DNA of 55,637 nt from Paenibacillus sp. BSR1-1 (GCF_030403775.1 NZ_JAQMWQ010000033.1:1-55637), one strand, 5' to 3'. Numbered from the stretch's first letter, positions 33,339-41,654 are shown. Notes: a model not told the origin generated them from the sequence alone. Translations and numbers: made by a program.

Positions 33339-33734
33339 ATGGATTCAGATTGGGGTAGATTCTGGGTAAAAAGCAGCCTTTTAAGTTCAGCACTTTTTTT
33401 AATTGGATATATAGGGCTTTCCATTGTTGATATGTATCCACAGAATTCAATAAATATCTTTGAAATAGCATTCTCGTATATTTTTATAGTGCTAATATTT
33501 TTCTTTTTAGGAATACCTCTTTCTTTGTGGGTGAAAAAATTAGTAAGAAATATTGCAAACAAAATCATAAAGGAATTACTTTCCCAGTTTTTAGTGACCT
33601 TGCTTTCTTTATTGGTCCTATATATTCTGACTGAGTTTTTGTTTGGGAGAGCACATTTCTCTTTTCAATCAATACTTTTAAGTTATTTTAGTGTAATTGC
33701 ATCTTTAATAGGAATAAGATTATCAGAAAGTTAA
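33339..33734 (+). CDS. Membrane protein, 131 aa, four helices
   Basis: The protein has hydrophobic segments at about 11-28, 42-62, 80-100 and 108-126. It begins MDSDWGRFWVKSSLLSSALF. GGGGGTGA lies at 33328-33335 with correct spacing. The family is not recognised. Its stop codon lies in TTAACGG. Confidence 0.75.
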   Translation: MDSDWGRFWVKSSLLSSALFLIGYIGLSIVDMYPQNSINIFEIAFSYIFIVLIFFFLGIPLSLWVKKLVRNIANKIIKELLSQFLVTLLSLLVLYILTEFLFGRAHFSFQSILLSYFSVIASLIGIRLSES

Positions 33735-33768
33735 CGGTTCTTGAGGACTTTTTCTTTTTTAAAGTAAG

Positions 33769-33871
33769 TTTGTGAAACATTGCACTTAAGCTAACGGGTG
33801 CTAGAGTTAAAGATCCAGCTGCCATTTTGGCAGCTGTTCTAATTGCACTAAAGGCAGATAGTTGAAGAGGG
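33769..33871 (+). repeat. Interspersed element, full copy
   Basis: GTTTGTGAAACATTGCACTT, AAGCTAACGGGTGCTAGAG, terminator CAGCTGCCATTTTGGCAGCT, right arm CTAAAGGCAGATAGTTG. Confidence 0.87.
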
Positions 33872-33943
33872 TTTAACTACAAAAGAAGGCAAAAACTAAT
33901 TATTAGAGGATGATTACAACGTAAATTATTTGTGGAGGTTATT

Positions 33944-34162
33944 TTAAACTAAAATCTTTTCCTTAATAATCCGCACGTAACGTACTAAATATGAATTAAT
34001 AATATAATTCCCTTTGTCATTTTTCACATTAAAGAAATTTGAACGTTCCATCCTTTCAATAATTGCTTGTTCTACATCTTCTTTTTCAGCATCTATTTCT
34101 TTTACCACTTTTTCGGTTATTATCTCATTATCGAAAGTATAGCAAACAGTAAATTCCTTCAA
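33944..34162 (-). CDS. Hypothetical protein, 72 aa
   Basis: It starts MKEFTVCYTFDNEIITEKVV and is an acidic alpha/beta small protein, ending in VRYVRIIKEKILV. TTG 34162 is chosen, seven bases after GAGGGA; the frame runs on to 34231 without a ribosome site. It probably shares a transcript with the gene at 34252-34422 upstream. Confidence 0.6.
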   Translation of the reverse strand: MKEFTVCYTFDNEIITEKVVKEIDAEKEDVEQAIIERMERSNFFNVKNDKGNYIINSYLVRYVRIIKEKILV

Positions 34163-34251
34163 GGTAATTTCCCTCTTTCTATAATTTTTTTTTATTATGG
34201 AAAAAAGAATTTCACCTTTTACACAGTACATTTTGAAAAGTAATTCTTAGT

Positions 34252-34422
34252 TTATTCTTTCCATGACCTTATATAAGAAATGGATATCCATAATGATAAA
34301 AAGACGGATATGATTCCAGCAAATTCATTACTTAACCGTTGTATCGGATTTATAAACAATTCATACGTACCAAATAAAAAACCTAAACAAATGAATATAA
34401 GGTCTATTATATAAATCTTCAT
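34252..34422 (-). CDS. Two-helix small membrane protein, 56 aa
   Basis: The protein reads MKIYIIDLIFICLGFLFGTY, a short loop (NPIQRLSNEF), and AGIISVFLSLWISISYIR with the basic end SWKE. AAGGAGAAAGAAA precedes the ATG. It lies 90 bases upstream of the 72-residue gene in the same direction. Confidence 0.65.
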   Translation of the reverse strand: MKIYIIDLIFICLGFLFGTYELFINPIQRLSNEFAGIISVFLSLWISISYIRSWKE

Positions 34423-34507
34423 TTTCTTTCTCCTTAATCACCGTAAAGATGAAAAAGATGTACTAGTAATCTAACTGCTTCTTGTAATAAGTATGCAGGG
34501 GTGAAAC

Positions 34508-34536
34508 AAGGAGGCACCATCAAAACCTCCTTTTAT
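34508..34536. terminator. Terminator-like hairpin
   Basis: GGAGG and CCTCC separated by CACCATCAAAA, followed by four T. The rest of 34423-34650 shows no gene. Confidence 0.5.
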
Positions 34537-34651
34537 GTATTTTAAGAGATAGAAGAGGAAAGTAAATCCCTCTAATTTCCTTAAGTCTTTATTCCTACGT
34601 CAGGACTCAACCACCTTATCGGAATAATAATATTTGAACAAAGGACAAAAA

Positions 34652-34767
34652 AGAGCTGTCGTTAAGGTAACTTTTCTTGTTTCACTAACGGGTGCTTGAG
34701 TTGAACAGCGGGGTTGCTGTGGGGATCCCATTTCTAATTTGAACGGGAGGTAAGTGAGTGAAGGAAT
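34652..34767 (+). repeat. Interspersed element, rearranged copy
   Basis: GAGCTGTCGTTAAGGTAACT, TTTCACTAACGGGTGCTTGA, GGGGTTGCTGTGGGGATCCC, GAACGGGAGGTAAGTGAGTG. It contains the end of one core and the start of another. Confidence 0.75.
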
Positions 34768-34779
34768 TTCTAATCGTTA

Positions 34780-34890
34780 CGATTGTGCACTATCAGTTAG
34801 TGTACGATTTTTAGTCCAAAATGATAATCAGTAAAGAAGTGCCCTTGCGGCAAATTATGCATGGACACTTTATTTCAATAGATATCCATT
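34780..34890. terminator. Terminator region of precursor gene 1
   Basis: A hairpin TGCACTATCAGTTAGTGTAC plus T-run (about 34783-34812) and a minus-strand hairpin AAAGTGTCC/GGGCACTTC with T-run lie here. Both are shared with the copy at 47330-47420. Confidence 0.6.
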
Positions 34891-34904
34891 TTTTCTTTTG
34901 TGAA

Positions 34905-35249
34905 TTAGTAATTGTACCAATCGTTGTAATCGTAGTAGCCGTTATAACAACCACCACAACCACCACAGCCGCCGCAACCGCCACAGCCGAAGCAACTGAA
35001 GCAACTGAAACATCGGAATCCTCCACAACGAAAGCCTCCGCACATCATGCCACCACAACGCATTCCGCCGCCACAACGCATTCCGCCGCACATCATGCCA
35101 CCACAACGCATACCGCCACCCATCATTCCACCGCAACGCATAGCACCCATTATGCGTGGATCCTGACTCTGAGTGTCCATAGGAATTAACTGACCAACTT
35201 GGAAATTATCCATTCCCAAAGTTTGAAGTTCATTTTGAAAATTATGCAT
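34905..35249 (-). CDS. Cys/Gly-rich peptide, heterocycloanthracin/sonorensin-like precursor (1)
   Basis: This 114-residue peptide has a leader-like N-terminus (MHNFQNELQTLGMDNFQVGQ ... DPRIMGA) and then a core made of RCGGM, RCGGF and CGGCGGCGG repeats ending YNDWYNY. The pattern fits the heterocycloanthracin/sonorensin group, whose Cys residues are turned into thiazoles by a cyclodehydratase. Such precursors are often far from their modification genes, and none is visible here. A Cys-rich spore coat protein is the alternative. GGGAGGT precedes the ATG. A paralogue lies at 47449. Confidence 0.65.
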   Translation of the reverse strand: MHNFQNELQTLGMDNFQVGQLIPMDTQSQDPRIMGAMRCGGMMGGGMRCGGMMCGGMRCGGGMRCGGMMCGGFRCGGFRCFSCFSCFGCGGCGGCGGCGGCYNGYYDYNDWYNY

Positions 35250-35596
35250 TTTTACCTCCCATGTTTATTTAATGATTAGGTTAAACTGACATCTAACAAG
35301 AGATTTGACCGAAGAAATTTTGTCAGTTTTTTGTAAAAGAGCGATAGTGCACTCTTCAACAAAATATGATTCCAATTAGGTGGCTGTTACGGGTTTAAAA
35401 GCCTATTTCATGTTAAAAGAATCAAAAGATGTTGTTTTGGAAGCAATGATGGCTAATTAATTTTAACTTGCTTTAATGCTCAACGAAATATCTCTTGGGG
35501 GGGAAGATTTGCTTCTGAAAAGGAAGGTAGCCCGTCAAGCCTTATTCTTGTTGGGAACTAAGGGTGGAATACAACCCTTGTTTTGTATCGGAGTAG
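35250..35596. other. Downstream-flank block shared with the second precursor copy, plus insertion
   Basis: From 35250 the sequence matches 47779-47950. Then a segment of about 150 bases (about 35408-35558, from CATGTTAAAAGAATC to GTTGGGA) is present only here. Matching then resumes at CTAAGGGTGGAATAC up to the next element. Confidence 0.7.
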
Positions 35597-35704
35597 GATT
35601 GTGAAGTAATACACTTAAACTATCGGGTGCTTTCCTTAAAGAAATAAGATGCAAATAAAGCAGCCTATTTCTTTTTCGACTAACGATGCAGCTCTTCCGA
35701 ACAA
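35597..35704 (+). repeat. Interspersed element, full copy
   Basis: GATTGTGAAGTAATACACTT, AAACTATCGGGTGCTTTCC, terminator GCAAATAAAGCAGCC, right part CTAACGATGCAGCTC. The left arm is the last base stretch shared with the copy at 47984. Confidence 0.82.
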
Positions 35705-35769
35705 GGAAACTTATAAAGATATATCGAATTTAAATAGACAAGGAATTATTTATTTAAGGAGTAACGCCA

Positions 35770-36393
35770 ATGATGGATCGAATATTCAAGTACTTAAAAA
35801 GAAATTTTCCTGATCTAACAAGCGATGTACATCTAAGGTTTGAACTAGGTGAGCCCTTTAAAAATGGAACGGATGAAAGGATCAATGTTGTTACCAGAGT
35901 TAGTACATTGTTTGAGGAAGTGTTCCATCCTGAAGATTATGTATATGTTTACATAAAAGATTGGGGAATAAAAGAGGATATAATGTTTGGAAATACTACT
36001 CCAGAATACGTATATGATTTATTAAAAAATCATAATATTGAAGTGCGAACTTTGTTCGAATTTGATGAGGATTATGATGAAAATACTGGTCAAACAATTG
36101 AAACAAAGCACGAATACAATGTGAAAATTGTGTACTCACAAGTCAAGTCTATTAATTATAATCCTATTCTTGAGGGAATAGGAAATTACGAACAAGGAAG
36201 AGAACCTTCAATTGTCCAGTCTGTTTATTTCATTAGCACCGAGAAGGATTTGATATTTCATATGTATGACGATAGAGGTTGCATAATCCATTCTAATGAT
36301 GTTAAGAAACTGGTACATATGTATCATAAATATAATAATTGGTTGGTTGATTATTGGCGTGACTATTTTAATGGCATTTTCAATAAGTCATAA
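35770..36393 (+). CDS. DUF3885 domain protein
   Basis: This 207-residue soluble protein has the DUF3885 features: RFELGEPFKNGTDERINVV near the start, an EVFHPEDYVYVYI strand, and the end MYDDRGCIIHSND ... HKYNNWLVDYWR. The family is common in Bacillus and uncharacterised. AAGGAGT lies eight bases before the ATG. It forms a single-gene unit. Confidence 0.8.
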   Translation: MMDRIFKYLKRNFPDLTSDVHLRFELGEPFKNGTDERINVVTRVSTLFEEVFHPEDYVYVYIKDWGIKEDIMFGNTTPEYVYDLLKNHNIEVRTLFEFDEDYDENTGQTIETKHEYNVKIVYSQVKSINYNPILEGIGNYEQGREPSIVQSVYFISTEKDLIFHMYDDRGCIIHSNDVKKLVHMYHKYNNWLVDYWRDYFNGIFNKS

Positions 36394-36395
36394 TC

Positions 36396-36492
36396 TTTCT
36401 TATTAAGCTAACGGGTGCTTTTGCTCAAGATGATGATCGCTGCGGCAGTCATTTTTTTCTTGTTGAGCTAACGGGGCAGTTTAGTTAAAAAA
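36396..36492 (+). repeat. Interspersed element, full copy
   Basis: TTAAGCTAACGGGTGCTTTT, terminator GATCGCTGCGGCAGTC plus T-run, right arm CTAACGGGGCAGTTTAG. Confidence 0.87.
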
Positions 36493-36666
36493 GGAAAAAG
36501 GAAGAACGTGGCGAATTTTTTTTATATTGTACTTTAAATAGCTGAAAATACGAAAATAAATTCAACCTAAATAGCAGGATAGTTGATTAACAACTTTTGT
36601 AGGTTCAGAAGGATTAATGTACTTTGTTGCTGAATACATTGTTATATTACAAAAGGGGAATACGAT

Positions 36667-37140
36667 ATGAATGTTTACTGTAAAGGCGTTTTCAAAGAGA
36701 TGGATTTGGCAATTAACTCTATTATCAAGCTGATAGATACACTGAACGAAGGAGACTTAAATATTAGACCGACTGAAGGAAAATGGTCGATTGGTGAGTT
36801 ACTCTCGCACATATCGGTTCTATGTAAAGCCGACTTTCTGATTGGTGCAGGAGCTTCGGAGGAGGAGATGGACCATTTCTATGAAGAAGCTGAGCCAGAA
36901 GCGAATCGGAAGGCAATCGCAAATGCCTTGATTTACAATTACTCTTATCTAAAAAAAGGCATAGGAAGATTAATGGAAGAGGAGCTGTTGCAGGAAACGA
37001 CTTCGTTTTTTGGGGTGGTTCATTCGCGTTACGAATGGCTGTTGGATACTCAGGCTCACCTGTTTCATCACCGTGGGCAGTTGCACTCAATGATTGTTCA
37101 CATACTTAAGCTAGAGCCGAACGTCCAGTTGTTCGAGTAA
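36667..37140 (+). CDS. DinB family protein
   Basis: This 157-residue four-helix-bundle protein has the DinB metal triad positions H48 (in ELLSHIS), H131 and H135 (in HLFHHRGQ). DinB/YfiT-like proteins are putative metal-dependent enzymes; some are thiol transferases. The N-terminal PTEGKWSIGELLSHI is typical. AAAAGGGGAATACGAT precedes the ATG. It is a single-gene unit. Confidence 0.9.
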   Translation: MNVYCKGVFKEMDLAINSIIKLIDTLNEGDLNIRPTEGKWSIGELLSHISVLCKADFLIGAGASEEEMDHFYEEAEPEANRKAIANALIYNYSYLKKGIGRLMEEELLQETTSFFGVVHSRYEWLLDTQAHLFHHRGQLHSMIVHILKLEPNVQLFE

Positions 37141-37181
37141 GTTCACACTATGTATTTAATTGTAATTAATTCATTTTGTAA

Positions 37182-37266
37182 TACTAATCGGTGCTTGTGT
37201 TTTAAAAAGGGCTGCTGCGGCAGCTCTTTTTCTTATTCCACTAACGAAGCAGGTTAGTTTAACAGG
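37182..37266 (+). repeat. Interspersed element, full copy with diverged left arm
   Basis: AATACTAATCGGTGCTTGTG, terminator GGGCTGCTGCGGCAGCTC plus T-run, right arm CTAACGAAGCAGGTTAG. Confidence 0.82.
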
Positions 37267-37420
37267 ATTTAGGTTGTTTTTATAGAATTTAATAGGTATT
37301 GGCTTTTTTTATGGGGCGTGAAATTGAATCCAAGGTTTACTTATATGTTATTAAAAATTTTGGGTTTAGCTCTTTTTTTGTTCCTAACTTAATGAGCAGA
37401 CCTATTATTCGAGGTGTAGT

Positions 37421-38272
37421 ATGGCGGTTTTTGTTCATCTTTTTCCAGAAGATGCACTAAAGAGAATTAAGACCCAAGGTATTAAAACCAGTCATATTCA
37501 TTATCCAGAAGCTGACACTGGTGTTTTTTGCATGCCTGTGGTGCAGGATTTTTTTGCTACACATCAGTGGGCACGAGAGTTGATGCGTTGGAATAAGAAG
37601 AGTGTTTTAGCGGTTTATTTTCGTATTCCTGATAAAGAAGAGGTTTGGTATGGGCATTACAATCAGGGTCATAGAAAATTAAGTGCTTGTATGGCGGTTG
37701 AATTTTTTTCAAATGAAAAGGAACAACTCGGTTATCAAGTGATTGTACCAAGGAGGATTGAGCGAAGCGAGATAGTTCGAATAAAAAAAATACCGCCACT
37801 TGGATGGCGATTTTCACCTAGTTCAAAAGGGAAGATTCCATGTTTATGCCCAGCATGTTTAAAAGGAGAATATGGCTCTAAAAAAATGTTACAGCAAAAA
37901 TTAGCTACACTACAAAAACAACTGAAAGCAAAACCTAATACAAATGAACAGGTCAAAATTTTAAGAGAGATGGACTTGTTAATTGAAAATCATAAACTTT
38001 CACTAACAAACTGGTCTGAATTTTGTGAACTGTTAGATCTTTCAAATGAGAGAGTATTAAATATACTTGCAAATATATTAATTACAATCAGAAATGAAGT
38101 TGCCTTAAAATTTGTTATTGAATTAATGAAAACGACTTCTCCTGAAACAAAGTCAGCATTCGCTTATCAAATCATGTGGAAAAAAGGTCTAGAAGGACGT
38201 ATCTGGCTTGGTGATTTGGTTAACGAACCTAATGTCTTAGAAGTAGTAAAAGAATTCGAAGATCTGGCATAA
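37421..38272 (+). CDS. Hypothetical protein with ADP-ribosyltransferase-like N-terminus and helical repeats
   Basis: This 283-residue protein has two parts. Residues 1-145 start MAVFVHLFPEDALKRIKTQG, which recalls the opening strand-helix of DarT/Tpt1-like folds, and end with GYQVIVPRRIERSEIVRI and a CLCPACL zinc-binding-like patch. Residues 150-283 are helical repeats (NERVLNILANILITIRNEVA; MKTTSPETKSAFAYQIMWKK). The fold suggestion is weak. Two further ADP-ribose-relevant genes lie just downstream. GAGGTGTAGT precedes the ATG. Confidence 0.6.
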   Translation: MAVFVHLFPEDALKRIKTQGIKTSHIHYPEADTGVFCMPVVQDFFATHQWARELMRWNKKSVLAVYFRIPDKEEVWYGHYNQGHRKLSACMAVEFFSNEKEQLGYQVIVPRRIERSEIVRIKKIPPLGWRFSPSSKGKIPCLCPACLKGEYGSKKMLQQKLATLQKQLKAKPNTNEQVKILREMDLLIENHKLSLTNWSEFCELLDLSNERVLNILANILITIRNEVALKFVIELMKTTSPETKSAFAYQIMWKKGLEGRIWLGDLVNEPNVLEVVKEFEDLA

Positions 38273-38334
38273 CAAGAAGAAATAAAACGAATTGAAACGA
38301 TTAAAGAATAACTAAGTAGTAAAAATCCAAAAGC

Positions 38335-38425
38335 TGTGAATGATTTCACTTAAACTAACGGGTGCTTGAGCTCAACGGCGATTCCTTTTTTCTTGTACTA
38401 ACGGAACAGGTTAGTTTCAATAAGA
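38335..38425 (+). repeat. Interspersed element, full copy with minimal core
   Basis: CTGTGAATGATTTCACTTAA, ACTAACGGGTGCTTGAGCTC, short GGCGATTCC core, right arm CTAACGGAACAGGTTAG. Confidence 0.85.
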
Positions 38426-38524
38426 CTACAAGAAAAAATAGTGTGGCTGTTTGCAATATAATGGAATATATAATCCCTGATTCGAATTTAATATAACAAT
38501 AAAAAAGATATTAGGGTGATTTAT

Positions 38525-39055
38525 ATGGACCATCAACCGCCTAATTGGATAGATAAATATGGTCACTCAGAAATTATTAATGGGTTACTTTTTCTGGGTG
38601 GAGAAGATGACATTGATGACCTCCTATATGGAAAAGAGGAATCTCGGAATCTTAATGGAAACGGGTTCTTTCAAACTATGCCGACTCCTCAAATTGATGT
38701 TTGGATTGATTTAAGAGATGTTCGAGACTCTAACAGAAATGTCTTCTTGCCAGAAAATGTTGAATATATCTCAGTTCCATTTAGAGATGGAGTAATTGAA
38801 GAAGCAAAAACTTATCTCCCCATAGCAAAAGAAATATTAGGAAAAAAATTGGCGAATAAGAAACGTGTATTAGTGACTTGTCATCAAGGAAGGTCACGGT
38901 CAGTTATGTTACTTGTTTGGTATCTTAGTGAAACTATGGGGACATTTGATAAAGCATATAAGTTAATTCGTTCAAAAAGACCCATTATTAACCCTGATAA
39001 GAATTTTATCCCTTTACTTGAAGAGTGGAAATTAAAATATACACCTAACAACTAA
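38525..39055 (+). CDS. Dual-specificity protein phosphatase-like protein
   Basis: This 176-residue enzyme has the Cys-based phosphatase loop CHQGRSRSVMLLVWYL (C-x5-R) at about residue 120, an upstream WIDLRDVRD acid-loop candidate and INPDKNFIPLL. It probably removes phosphate from Tyr/Ser/Thr residues or nucleotides in the cytoplasm. ATG 38525 has AGGGTGA before it. It is a single-gene unit between ADP-ribose-linked neighbours. Confidence 0.85.
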   Translation: MDHQPPNWIDKYGHSEIINGLLFLGGEDDIDDLLYGKEESRNLNGNGFFQTMPTPQIDVWIDLRDVRDSNRNVFLPENVEYISVPFRDGVIEEAKTYLPIAKEILGKKLANKKRVLVTCHQGRSRSVMLLVWYLSETMGTFDKAYKLIRSKRPIINPDKNFIPLLEEWKLKYTPNN

Positions 39056-39069
39056 AGAATATTGTAATA

Positions 39070-39165
39070 AAATCTTGTTCAACAAACGGGGTCGCTAATT
39101 CATGAATTTAGCTGTTTCGGCAGCTTTTTGTTTGTTCCGCTAACGACGCAGAATTCTTCACTAAT
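39070..39165 (+). repeat. Interspersed element, full copy, diverged
   Basis: TGTTCAACAAACGGGGTCGC, terminator AGCTGTTTCGGCAGCT plus T-run, right part CTAACGACGCAGAATTC. Confidence 0.75.
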
Positions 39166-39231
39166 CGGAACTAGCTGTTACTATATTCGTATGCTTTATC
39201 GAATGAATTCATAAAAATGCGAGGAGATTGA

Positions 39232-39792
39232 ATGATTTACTCGATCGAAGATTTGATTAATGTCTATGAAAAAGGAGAAAGAAGAAAATTCATTTTCTTT
39301 TGGGGACATACACCTCTACCTGATGGAAGTATAAACCAGAGTTGCTTCAGTCAGTGGTGGAATTGTCACTTCGTTGTTGACGGCGAATCCTACAGTTGTG
39401 CAGAACAGTTCATGATGGCAGAAAAAGCAAGGTTATTTGGCGATAAAGCCATGTTAAAAGCGATTATGAATGCCCGTCACCCTAAAGAGATGAAAGATTT
39501 TGGTCGATTAGTGAAGTCCTTCAATTGGGCTATTTGGGAAAGTCGCTGTTATGAGATTGTGAAACGTGGAAACTTTGCGAAATTTGAGCAAAATTCAGAT
39601 CTTTGGAATTACATGAAAACTACAAAAAATCGAATATTAGTCGAAGCGAGTCCTGTTGATCCTATCTGGGGCATTGGGCTTGCAAAGGACAACCCAGACG
39701 TAGAAAATCCGTTGAAATGGAAAGGAAGAAACTTGCTTGGATTTGCATTGACCGAAGTACGCGATCAATTATTGCAATCAAGTAAGGGCTAA
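39232..39792 (+). CDS. NADAR family protein (N-glycosidase, ADP-ribose-related)
   Basis: This 186-residue protein matches the NADAR/YbiA-like fold: FFWGHTPLPDGS, FSQWWNCHFVVDGESYSCAE, the acidic-aromatic EQFMMAEKARLFGD, and the end PVDPIWGIGLAKDN. Bacterial NADAR proteins act on riboflavin intermediates or remove ADP-ribose from nucleic acid bases. The position two genes after a DarT-like candidate suggests the second role. GCGAGGAGATTGA precedes the ATG. Confidence 0.9.
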   Translation: MIYSIEDLINVYEKGERRKFIFFWGHTPLPDGSINQSCFSQWWNCHFVVDGESYSCAEQFMMAEKARLFGDKAMLKAIMNARHPKEMKDFGRLVKSFNWAIWESRCYEIVKRGNFAKFEQNSDLWNYMKTTKNRILVEASPVDPIWGIGLAKDNPDVENPLKWKGRNLLGFALTEVRDQLLQSSKG

Positions 39793-39817
39793 ACCACAAC
39801 GGAGTCTGGGTGGATCA

Positions 39818-39911
39818 CTCGTTGAACTAAGGGTGCAAGAGTTAAGGATAGGGATGGCTGCGGCGATCTCTTTTTTCTTGCACTAACGGTGCAGGTTAAT
39901 TTAATAAGGAT
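39818..39911 (+). repeat. Interspersed element, full copy
   Basis: GTTGAACTAAGGGTGCAAGA, terminator GGGATGGCTGCGGCGATCTC plus T-run, right arm CTAACGGTGCAGGTTAA. Confidence 0.87.
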
Positions 39912-39953
39912 TATTTTTTATAATAAAATTATATTTGATAACGGGGTGGTAGA

Positions 39954-40246
39954 ATGCTTGAAAAAGAAATACCTGAACATCTGAAAAGCACATACAATCT
40001 ACTAACAAAAGCTTTTCCTAATGGTGTAACTGAAAGTCAGTATTTACATATATTAGGGATTTTGTATGAGCATATGTCAAATAGAAATTTATCTGAAATT
40101 GTTTCTTTGTATAAAATAAAAGTTCTAGCGTAGTGATGAATGATATTTACAAAGTCAAAGCCAATGAAAATTTATTAATGAATAAAGATAAGACAGAAGA
40201 TGTTTTAAAAGTATATGGTTTTATGGATTGGATAAACGAAGATTGA
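39954..40246 (+). pseudogene. DUF3349-like gene with a one-base frameshift
   Basis: ATG 39954 (after GGGGTGG) reads MLEKEIPEHLKSTYNLLTKA ... ILGILYEHMSNRNLSEIVSL and then goes out of frame, stopping at 40133. The continuation MNDIYKVKANENLLMNKDKT ... YGFMDWINED lies in another frame and stops at 40246. Adding one A in the A-run near 40112 restores a protein of about 97 residues. The YEHMSNRNLSEI pattern recalls DUF3349. The intact length and order of parts support recent decay. Confidence 0.65.
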
Positions 40247-40263
40247 TTAAATTGATAGTCCGA

Positions 40264-40304
40264 TTGTTGTTCAACTAACGGGGCAGTTTAGTTGAAGAAA
40301 AGAG
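40264..40304 (+). repeat. Interspersed element, right arm
   Basis: TGTTGTTCAACTAACGGGGC, AGTTTAGTTGAAGAAAAG. Confidence 0.78.
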
Positions 40305-40372
40305 GAATTTCTTATTCTGTATAGAATTTTCAAAGAAAGGATAAAAATGTAATTTTTTTTGGGGGGTTATTA

Positions 40373-40558
40373 GTGAATTTTTTGGTCAGTGTTATATCAA
40401 TTTGTTGTGGATCTTGGATGTCCATTTATTTATATGGTTTATATGCAACACACTCAGCAAAATACAGTCATGGTCTCATAATATTTCCATTATTACTGTT
40501 TTCTATTGTCATCTATTGTGTTTATTCAGAAACAAAAAAACTTGAAAAAACACAGTAA
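40373..40558 (+). CDS. Two-helix small membrane protein, 61 aa
   Basis: It starts at GTG 40373, about seven bases after a GGGGGG run, with MNFLVSVISICCGSWMSIYL as its first helix and GLIIFPLLLFSIVIYCVY as its second; the tail is ETKKLEKTQ. No family is recognised. A terminator AACACAGTA/TACTGTGTT overlaps the stop. Confidence 0.65.
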   Translation: MNFLVSVISICCGSWMSIYLYGLYATHSAKYSHGLIIFPLLLFSIVIYCVYSETKKLEKTQ

Positions 40559-40575
40559 AGTTAATTACTGTGTTT
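40546..40575 (+). terminator. Terminator overlapping the 40373 gene end
   Basis: AACACAGTAA and TTACTGTGTT followed by TTACT. Confidence 0.6.
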
Positions 40576-40635
40576 TACTATAAAGTATGTTAGCTTCAGC
40601 AGACATTTTAGGAAGGTTTGTGAATAATTTTCTTC

Positions 40636-40702
40636 AACTACCATGGAAGAACGGTTTAAAATTCCATCCTTTGTGGTGAAGCAGTGCTTCATGGATGGCT
40701 AA
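40636..40702 (+). repeat. Second repeat family (copy 2, short)
   Basis: CAACTACCATGGAAGAACGG, then CCTTTGTGGTGAAGCAGTGC and TTCATGGATGGCT, directly followed by AACGGGTGC. Both ends match copy 1 (22906-23092), but the internal 120 bases are missing. Confidence 0.65.
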
Positions 40703-40724
40703 CGGGTGCTATTCTTAAAGAAGA
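40694..40724 (+). repeat. Interspersed element, left core with variant arm
   Basis: GGATGGCTAACGGGTGCTAT then TCTTAAAG. Confidence 0.7.
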
Positions 40725-40753
40725 TAATATCTATTTGTTAAAGGGGAATCCGT

Positions 40754-40996
40754 ATGCCTATCCCAGAAATAACCTTAAAAGTGATAGAGAATATTGCCGA
40801 CGAAAAGGATGAAATTTATAGAAATTATTTATATTCTATTGATGATATATTTACTTTGTATTCAGTATATATAAATGAAAATGAAGTTGCTGTATGTAAT
40901 ATTAAGAAAATAGAAACTGGATACGCAATTGTTGATTTTATAGGTTCTCAAAGTGTAATTAAATTAATTGAAAAGAAACTTGAAAATTGGAAGTGA
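40754..40996 (+). CDS. Hypothetical protein, 80 aa
   Basis: The protein reads MPIPEITLKVIENIADEKDE and is acidic, with a beta-rich middle (LYSVYINENEVAVCNIKKIE). AAGGGGAATCCGT precedes the ATG. No family is recognised. It is a single-gene unit. Confidence 0.65.
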   Translation: MPIPEITLKVIENIADEKDEIYRNYLYSIDDIFTLYSVYINENEVAVCNIKKIETGYAIVDFIGSQSVIKLIEKKLENWK

Positions 40997-40997
40997 T

Positions 40998-41093
40998 TTC
41001 TTCTTCAGCTAACTGGGGGCAAGAGTTAAAGACGGAGATCGCTGCGGCGGTCTTTTTTCTTGTTCAACTATTGAAGCAGTAGAGTTGAAGAAC
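40998..41093 (+). repeat. Interspersed element, full copy
   Basis: TTCAGCTAACTGGGGGCAAG, terminator GAGATCGCTGCGGCGGTC plus T-run, right part AACTATTGAAGCAGTAGAG. Confidence 0.85.
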
Positions 41094-41125
41094 GGATAAA
41101 GTTTCTATGTTATGGAGGTGTTGGA

Positions 41126-41305
41126 ATGAAACTTAACAAAATAAATGTCTTAGGTTGGTTCATTATTATATTTTTGGGTATAAGTGAATTCTTTTTTAAA
41201 GAAGAACTATCAATGATAACGTCGGGTTTAGGTGGACTTATTTGTGTAATTATTGGTTCAACGTTAATTTTCTATAAAGGTAAAAAAGGAACAGTCAAAC
41301 ATTAG
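41126..41305 (+). CDS. Two-helix small membrane protein, 59 aa
   Basis: MKLNKINVLGWFIIIFLGIS gives the first helix and GLGGLICVIIGSTLIFY the second, and a basic GKKGTVKH tail follows. GGAGGTG at 41114-41120 gives good spacing to the ATG. The family is not recognised. Confidence 0.68.
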   Translation: MKLNKINVLGWFIIIFLGISEFFFKEELSMITSGLGGLICVIIGSTLIFYKGKKGTVKH

Positions 41306-41324
41306 AAAATATGTATATCGTTCT

Positions 41325-41431
41325 AAGTTTGTGAAGAAATGTACTTAAACTAACGGGTGCAAGAGTTAAAGATAGATCGTTGCGGCGTCTTTTTTTGCTT
41401 GACGTACTAACAAAGCAGTTTAGTTAAAGAA
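41325..41431 (+). repeat. Interspersed element, full copy (near consensus)
   Basis: AAGTTTGTGAAGAAATGTAC, TTAAACTAACGGGTGCAAGA, terminator GATCGTTGCGGCGTC plus T-run, right arm CTAACAAAGCAGTTTAG. Confidence 0.9.
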
Positions 41432-41529
41432 GAAATGATCTTTTATATCGCTCCTATTCCAATATAATTTCATTTTTTTCGGATGTGCTATTGTAAAATC
41501 ACTTATGAAACAAAGAATGGTTTATTAAA

Positions 41530-41560
41530 AAACAAAACCATCCTATTATGGATGGTTAAG
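41530..41560. terminator. Hairpin AACCATCC/GGATGGTT
   Basis: A perfect eight-pair stem, probably ending minus-strand transcription of the DUF1657 gene. No other feature is seen in 41432-41654. Confidence 0.5.
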
Positions 41561-41654
41561 GAAAATGGACCTAATTTTTCATAAAATATCATATTATGAT
41601 CTTCAGAAAATAAATCAGGGTTGATTAATCATATTTAAGAGAAACGCTTACAAT

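Noticed and set aside
34821..35189. Thr/Ala/His-rich plus-strand frames over both Cys-rich genes (also 47392-47718)
   Set aside because: They are opposite-strand shadows of the CGG repeats, without ribosome sites; the minus-strand frames have good Shine-Dalgarno sequences and a bacteriocin-like leader.
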